A DNA stretch of 17,869 nucleotides, from positions 6,024,345 to 6,042,213 of the forward strand of contig CP070627.1 in the NCBI GenBank assembly GCA_020355945.1. Reading direction: 5' to 3'. This document shows positions 14,053 through 17,869 of this stretch, one piece after another (the first letter of the stretch is position 1; each line of letters opens with the position of its first letter). This stretch comes from Candidatus Aminicenantota bacterium (lineage in GTDB: Bacteria; Acidobacteriota; Aminicenantia; UBA2199). Made by a program: the position numbers and the translations under genes. Under the pieces are notes generated by a model. That model was not told the origin of the DNA. It did no database searches and saw only the letters and a list, made by a program, of their open reading frames with translations.

Positions 14053-15495
14053 TTGAAAAAAGACGCGAAAAGAAAAAGAGATTATATTTATTATGATCTT
14101 ACCCGGGGCATGTGCCGCCAGTGCCGGAAAATTATAGATGCACAGATCATCTTCCGGGACGAAAAAGTTTACCAGCGTTCAATATGCCCCGAACACGGCA
14201 CATCAGAAGCACTCATCGCGACAAACCCGGATTGGTACCTGAAAGTCATAAACACCAGGCAATTAACCGATAAACCTGGCAAATTTTCCCGGGAAATCAA
14301 CCAGGGATGCCCCCATGACTGCGGACTCTGTACATGGCATGAAAAAGCCTGCAATATCCCTATTTTTTCAATAACAAACGCCTGCAATTTGAAATGTCCC
14401 ATATGCTTTACCTATAACCGGGATGACCTGGAATACTTCATGCCCGTTGATGAATTCAAGAAAATTATCGATTGGATCATAGAGTCGGAAAAACACGTTG
14501 ACCTGCTCAATATTACCGGCGGCGAACCCACCCTTCACCCCCGGTTGTTTACATTGCTAAATCTCTGCAAAAGAAAAGAAATCGGCAGGATCACCCTTAA
14601 CTCCAACGGCCTGAAACTTTCCCGGGATGAGGATTTTGTAAAAAAACTCGCCCAATACGGCGTGTATGTGATCCTGTCCTTCAATACGCTTAACAGGAAT
14701 ACCGCAAAAAAGATGCACGGGAAAGATGTACTGGAACATAAACTCAAAGCCCTGGAAAACCTGGAAAAATACGGCGTGCAAACAACACTAATGAACGTAT
14801 CCACAAAAGACCTGAATGATAAAGAAATCGGCAAAATTATCGACCTGGCCTTAAAAAAAGACTTTATCCGAAGTGTTACCATCCAGAACATGACCTATAC
14901 CGGTTTCGGAGGCAGCCGGTTTATGCCGAGAAAACATCTGCCCATAGACGAGGTAATCAGTAATATCGTAAAACAGCAGAAAAAAAGATTTACCCATGAC
15001 GACTTTTTTCCGATGCCAGGCTCTCATCCCCTCTGTTATTCTACCTGTTACTTTTTCCAGGACGGGGATTATACTTTCCCCCTCAAAAGGTTATTTTCCG
15101 ATGATGAGTATTATGAAATATTGGGGAAGAAGTACCTGGTTCACCCCGGAGAAAACTTCCAACAACTCCTGTCGGATAAAATTAATGAGATATGGGCTGA
15201 ACCAGGCAAATATCCGGAGTCTGAAAGGATTCTCCGCACTTTGAAAAAGATGATCGAAATCCTCTATCCCGCGGATGGTTCTCTTACTCCCTTTGAGCGC
15301 CAGGAAAAAGCTGAAAAATTCATAAAAACCATTTATATCCACGCCCATATGGATGAAGATACCTTTGACCTATCACGGCTGGTCAGGTGCGGTGACCTGG
15401 TCCCGGCTGCAAATAAAACCTTCATCCCGGCATGTTCCTATAATTTATTTTACCGGATGAAAGATAAACGTTTCTGGAAACCCGGAGTAGAATGA
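14053..15495 (+). CDS. Tes-like radical-SAM protein, first full-length copy
   Basis: 480 residues. In order: an N-terminal Cys/His site (Cys21-x2-Cys24 and Cys45-x2-His48, the CPEHG motif) that could hold a mononuclear metal; a second Cys group (Cys86, Cys90, Cys93 in GCPHDCGLC, then Cys100); the radical-SAM motif Cys111-x3-Cys115-x2-Cys118; GGEP at 156-159; and C-terminal SHPLC (His325, Cys328), IHAHMD (429-434), Cys446 and PACSYN (Cys461). From memory this arrangement is that of the archaeal tetraether lipid synthase family (MJ0619/Tes), which couples unactivated hydrocarbon chain ends using several Fe-S clusters. Its position directly after FabG and ACP genes points to an acyl chain as substrate. 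The TTG start is supported by AGGGGG at 14043-14048. The next gene is a paralogue 17 bp downstream. Family fairly sure, substrate inferred. Confidence 0.8.
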   Translation: MKKDAKRKRDYIYYDLTRGMCRQCRKIIDAQIIFRDEKVYQRSICPEHGTSEALIATNPDWYLKVINTRQLTDKPGKFSREINQGCPHDCGLCTWHEKACNIPIFSITNACNLKCPICFTYNRDDLEYFMPVDEFKKIIDWIIESEKHVDLLNITGGEPTLHPRLFTLLNLCKRKEIGRITLNSNGLKLSRDEDFVKKLAQYGVYVILSFNTLNRNTAKKMHGKDVLEHKLKALENLEKYGVQTTLMNVSTKDLNDKEIGKIIDLALKKDFIRSVTIQNMTYTGFGGSRFMPRKHLPIDEVISNIVKQQKKRFTHDDFFPMPGSHPLCYSTCYFFQDGDYTFPLKRLFSDDEYYEILGKKYLVHPGENFQQLLSDKINEIWAEPGKYPESERILRTLKKMIEILYPADGSLTPFERQEKAEKFIKTIYIHAHMDEDTFDLSRLVRCGDLVPAANKTFIPACSYNLFYRMKDKRFWKPGVE

Positions 15496-15512
15496 AAGAT
15501 GAAGAGACCTAA

Positions 15513-16916
15513 ATGAATTTAAATTATGAATATTACAAGACTACCAGGAGCGTGTGCCCGCAATGTAAAACAATTCTTCCCGCCAAGATTGTTTTTCACA
15601 ACGATTCAGTCTACATGTTAAAAACCTGTAAAAAACATGGAGAATTTTTTACTCTTATTTACAGTGATAAACAAAGATACCAGGAGGCCTTAAAAATAAG
15701 CAAGCCAGCTTTATACCCCCTGGAGTTTTTCGCTAATGATTTTAAGGGATGTGGAATGAGCTGCGGTCTGTGCCCGGAACATCAGCAGCACACCTGCCTG
15801 CCCATCATAGAAATAACCGATCACTGCAACATGTCGTGTCCTGTATGCCTGGCTGGCAACCACAACCAATGGCACATGCCGGTAAAAAAATTTGAACAGA
15901 TCATTAACAATCTACTTAAAGCCGAAGGTTCACTGGACCTGATAACCCTCAGCGGCGGCGAACCCACACTGCACCCGCAGCTCTTCGATATAGTTGAAGC
16001 AGCACAACGGCCCGAAATTTTAAACGTCTCCATCAGCACCAACGGAAGGATATTTTTAAAGGACAAAGACCTTCTTTTAAAGCTCCTGGATAAAAACGTA
16101 TTTATATCATTTCAGTTTGACGGGTTTGACTGTGAGACCTACACCAAACTGCGGGGCCGGGACATACTGGAAGAAAAACTCGAGATACTGGAACTACTTG
16201 AAAAATCCTCTGCCAGGGCCTCTTTGGTGATTACCGTTATGAAAGGAGTGAATCATAAAGAAATCGGGAAGGTAGTTAAATACTTTCTTAAAAAAGATTT
16301 TATCAAATCATTGATGTTTCAGCCCATTGCTTTTGCCAACCCTGGTCTTAAATATGATGCTAAAAAAGTGATCACCATCCCTGATATCGTAACCGAAATT
16401 GCCAATGGCTCAGGGGGAATCATCCGGGAATCGGATATTGTCAACTTGCCCTGCAGCCACCCTACGTGTTTTGCCCTCACCTATCTCTTGAAACTTGACA
16501 GCGGCAGCAGCGGAGAAGAAGAATATATCCCGATACCAGGATTTGTCCAGGTGGAGCAATACCTGGATGTCATAAAGAATAGGACCTTGCCCGGACTGGA
16601 AACCGAATCATACGAGAAAATAAAAGAGAATATTTACAGCTTATGGTCTTCATCCGGGATTCAGCCGCAGTCCAGGAAGGTACTTGATGCATTAAAAGAT
16701 ATCATCGGTGAAATTGGGTGCTGCGGACAGGATATAAAGCCGCACAAGGTATTCGAAATTGCAGAAAAAAACATCAAGTCTGTATACATACACCATTTCA
16801 TGGACGCCTACAATCTTGATTTTTCCAGGATCATGAAATGCTGCCACCAGTATCCTCTGGATGAAAAACACTTGATCCCCTGCTGCGTATACAACAATAT
16901 GGAACGAAAAAGGTAA
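15513..16916 (+). CDS. Tes-like radical-SAM protein, second full-length copy
   Basis: 467 residues with the same order of motifs as the preceding gene: Cys15-x2-Cys18 and Cys39-x2-His42; GCGMSCGLC (Cys80, Cys84, Cys87) and Cys95; radical-SAM Cys105-x3-Cys109-x2-Cys112; GGEP at 148-151; then CSHPTC (Cys314, His316, Cys319), IHHFMD (426-431), Cys443-Cys444 and PCCVYN (Cys457-Cys458). The IHHFMD...KCC...IPCCVYN tail is closer to the archaeal Tes pattern as I remember it than that of its neighbour. The two copies are clearly paralogous but strongly diverged, so they probably perform different steps or act on different chains. It is separated by 17 bp from the upstream gene and by 6 bp from the dehydratase-like gene. 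The product of catalysis is unknown. Confidence 0.8.
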   Translation: MNLNYEYYKTTRSVCPQCKTILPAKIVFHNDSVYMLKTCKKHGEFFTLIYSDKQRYQEALKISKPALYPLEFFANDFKGCGMSCGLCPEHQQHTCLPIIEITDHCNMSCPVCLAGNHNQWHMPVKKFEQIINNLLKAEGSLDLITLSGGEPTLHPQLFDIVEAAQRPEILNVSISTNGRIFLKDKDLLLKLLDKNVFISFQFDGFDCETYTKLRGRDILEEKLEILELLEKSSARASLVITVMKGVNHKEIGKVVKYFLKKDFIKSLMFQPIAFANPGLKYDAKKVITIPDIVTEIANGSGGIIRESDIVNLPCSHPTCFALTYLLKLDSGSSGEEEYIPIPGFVQVEQYLDVIKNRTLPGLETESYEKIKENIYSLWSSSGIQPQSRKVLDALKDIIGEIGCCGQDIKPHKVFEIAEKNIKSVYIHHFMDAYNLDFSRIMKCCHQYPLDEKHLIPCCVYNNMERKR

Positions 16917-16922
16917 ATTAAA

Positions 16923-17375
16923 ATGAGGTTTGTATTTGTAGACAGGATAGATAGAATAGAAAAGAACAAATATGCCAAAGGGATTAAGGCTGTATCTTTC
17001 GAGGAAGGGTTTTTAAAGTCGCCCAACTACGGGAACGGGATATTCCCGCCCCTTTTGTTGATGGAATGTGCCGCCCAACTGGCCTTGTGGCTGATCATGT
17101 ACAGCAGTGATTTCAAATGGATCCCGCTGATGGCCAAGATGGACAAAGTGTCACTGTTGGAAAACGTGAAAACCGGGACCACCATAAGCATCGAGGTAAA
17201 CATACTTTCTTTGAATGAAGAGGGCGCACTTATAAACGCAGATATTTCTACCTTTCCCGAAGGCAGGTTGATTGCCAAAGGTGAACGCTGTTTGTGCGTC
17301 TTTGCCAATCTTGACGAATTTGCCGACAAAGCGGAAATGAAAGCCAGGTTCTTAGACCTGTGCCGGGAGGCGTAA
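16923..17375 (+). CDS. FabZ-fold protein lacking the catalytic histidine
   Basis: 150 residues. The N-terminus (MRFVFVDRI) and the first 52 residues align without gaps to the active dehydratase at 8577, and MECAAQL keeps the Glu48 position. The catalytic segment is altered: His34 is Pro, the following Phe-Pro is Asn-Tyr, and the PG before the central helix is PP. Dehydration by the usual His/Glu pair is therefore unlikely. It could be a structural partner of the active dehydratase (as CLF is to KS), an acyl-binding protein, or a hot-dog enzyme of different chemistry such as an isomerase or thioesterase. The ATG lies 6 bp after the radical-SAM stop with only a weak Shine-Dalgarno. It ends the run of tightly packed biosynthetic genes. 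Confidence 0.75.
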   Translation: MRFVFVDRIDRIEKNKYAKGIKAVSFEEGFLKSPNYGNGIFPPLLLMECAAQLALWLIMYSSDFKWIPLMAKMDKVSLLENVKTGTTISIEVNILSLNEEGALINADISTFPEGRLIAKGERCLCVFANLDEFADKAEMKARFLDLCREA

Positions 17376-17391
17376 ATAAGGAAGAACAATA

Positions 17392-17869
17392 ATGAAAATC
17401 ATGAAGAAAACGGGCGTTTGGGTGATTTATATCAACCTCTTTATCCTGCTTATCCCGGCCTGGACTCAACAAAACGAAAATAATTACAATGATATTTTAT
17501 TCAAGATGGAGGAGCGCTTTAAAGAAATTAAAACGTACCAATGCATTTATGAAATGTTCACCGCAAAAGGGGAAAAAAGCGAAAAGGTTGTATGCAAATA
17601 TTTCTTCAAATCTCCTAAAATGGTGCGTATGGAACTCCGGAAAGGGAAATATAAAGGCACTGTTATGTTATACAGGCCCCATAAAGTACGCCTGAAATTG
17701 GGAAGAGGTATTTTTTCCCTCTTTTCATTCCGATTCAAACCCCACCATAAATGGGTAAGCAATTTAAGAGGTTATGGGCTGCACCAGTCAGATTGGGGGT
17801 GGTACATTGACCAGCACATACAGATGCTGGAGTTCACAGAGGGTATATTTTCCGGTGAAGAAGCTTTAG
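17392..17869 (+). CDS. LolA-like exported protein, 3'-truncated by the window edge
   Basis: 159 codons are present and the frame is still open at the end. Residues 1-26 form a signal peptide (two Lys, a hydrophobic core, PAWTQQ near the probable cleavage site), so the mature protein is periplasmic. The mature part begins with a helix (ILFKMEERFKEIKTYQCIYE). Beta-strand-like segments such as KVVCKYFFKSPKMVRMEL and KGTVMLYRPHKVRLKL follow, the pattern of LolA/LolB or outer-membrane lipoprotein-sorting proteins (COG2834-like). AAGGAAG at 17378-17384 lies 7 nt before the ATG, 16 bp after the preceding stop, so it is probably in the same operon. LolA-like proteins accompany aryl-polyene and related lipid export modules, so it may carry the product to the outer membrane. 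The family call is by pattern, moderate confidence. Confidence 0.6.
   Translation, partial: MKIMKKTGVWVIYINLFILLIPAWTQQNENNYNDILFKMEERFKEIKTYQCIYEMFTAKGEKSEKVVCKYFFKSPKMVRMELRKGKYKGTVMLYRPHKVRLKLGRGIFSLFSFRFKPHHKWVSNLRGYGLHQSDWGWYIDQHIQMLEFTEGIFSGEEAL

Noticed and set aside
8524..17375. Firm label as a ladderane or aryl-polyene cluster
   Set aside because: Parts agree with each, but no ammonia-lyase or acyltransferase of aryl-polyene type is visible, and I cannot compare sequences with anammox loci here. Kept as hypotheses only.
1..17869. tRNA, rRNA or riboswitch
   Set aside because: I looked in the intergenic stretches (1-478, 1805-2022, 4485-4536, 5665-5734, 8519-8576) and saw no cloverleaf, rRNA-like or known riboswitch core. 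Without a covariance search I cannot exclude a weak one.

Overview
The window is about 17.9 kb with every convincing gene on the + strand. It looks like the chromosome of an uncultured, probably anaerobic, diderm bacterium. The basis is three radical-SAM enzymes, an exported LolA-like protein at the right edge, a CopA-type copper pump and several short intergenic repeat families of the kind common in environmental genomes. I cannot fix the phylum from sequence alone. Acidobacteriota/Aminicenantes-, Planctomycetota- or Desulfobacterota-like would all be plausible.

Layout. (1) Positions 1-478 hold no convincing gene but several repeats: a 10-bp tandem repeat, a palindromic element and two pairs of REP-like direct repeats. 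(2) 479-1804 is an AT-rich gene for an exported YARHG-domain protein, flanked on both sides by copies of the same 28-bp repeat. (3) 2023-4484 is a tightly coupled copper module (CopZ-like chaperone plus CopA-type P1B ATPase). (4) 4537-8518 encodes a short radical-SAM protein, a NodU/CmcH-type carbamoyltransferase and a methyltransferase with an N-terminal zinc-ribbon-like segment. (5) A promoter with perfect consensus -35 and -10 hexamers (TTGACA-N18-TATAAT) at 8524-8553 precedes a compact run of overlapping or nearly abutting genes: FabZ-like dehydratase, chain-length-factor-like ketosynthase, active ketosynthase, FabG, nitroreductase-family flavoprotein, an unusual long ACP, a second FabG, two full-length radical-SAM proteins, and a second dehydratase-fold protein lacking the catalytic His. 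(6) A LolA-like exported protein runs off the right edge.

How the genes may work together. The KS/CLF pair, two ketoreductases, dehydratase and ACP form a type II fatty-acid/polyketide-like elongation system. No recognisable FabI/FabK-type enoyl reductase is present, so the chain could leave as a polyene unless the nitroreductase-family protein reduces it. The radical-SAM proteins at 14053 and 15513 have the architecture I associate with the archaeal tetraether lipid synthase (Tes, MJ0619-like) family: an N-terminal Cys/His metal-site segment, a CPxxCGLC-like segment, a CxxxCxxC core, and C-terminal IHxxMD and PxCxYN motifs. The protein at 4537 is a shorter paralogue without the N-terminal part. 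The combination suggests radical C-C bond formation on ACP-bound or lipid acyl chains, for example a ladderane-like, cyclised or membrane-spanning lipid. The product is inference; the gene content and the lost or kept catalytic residues are read directly from the sequence.
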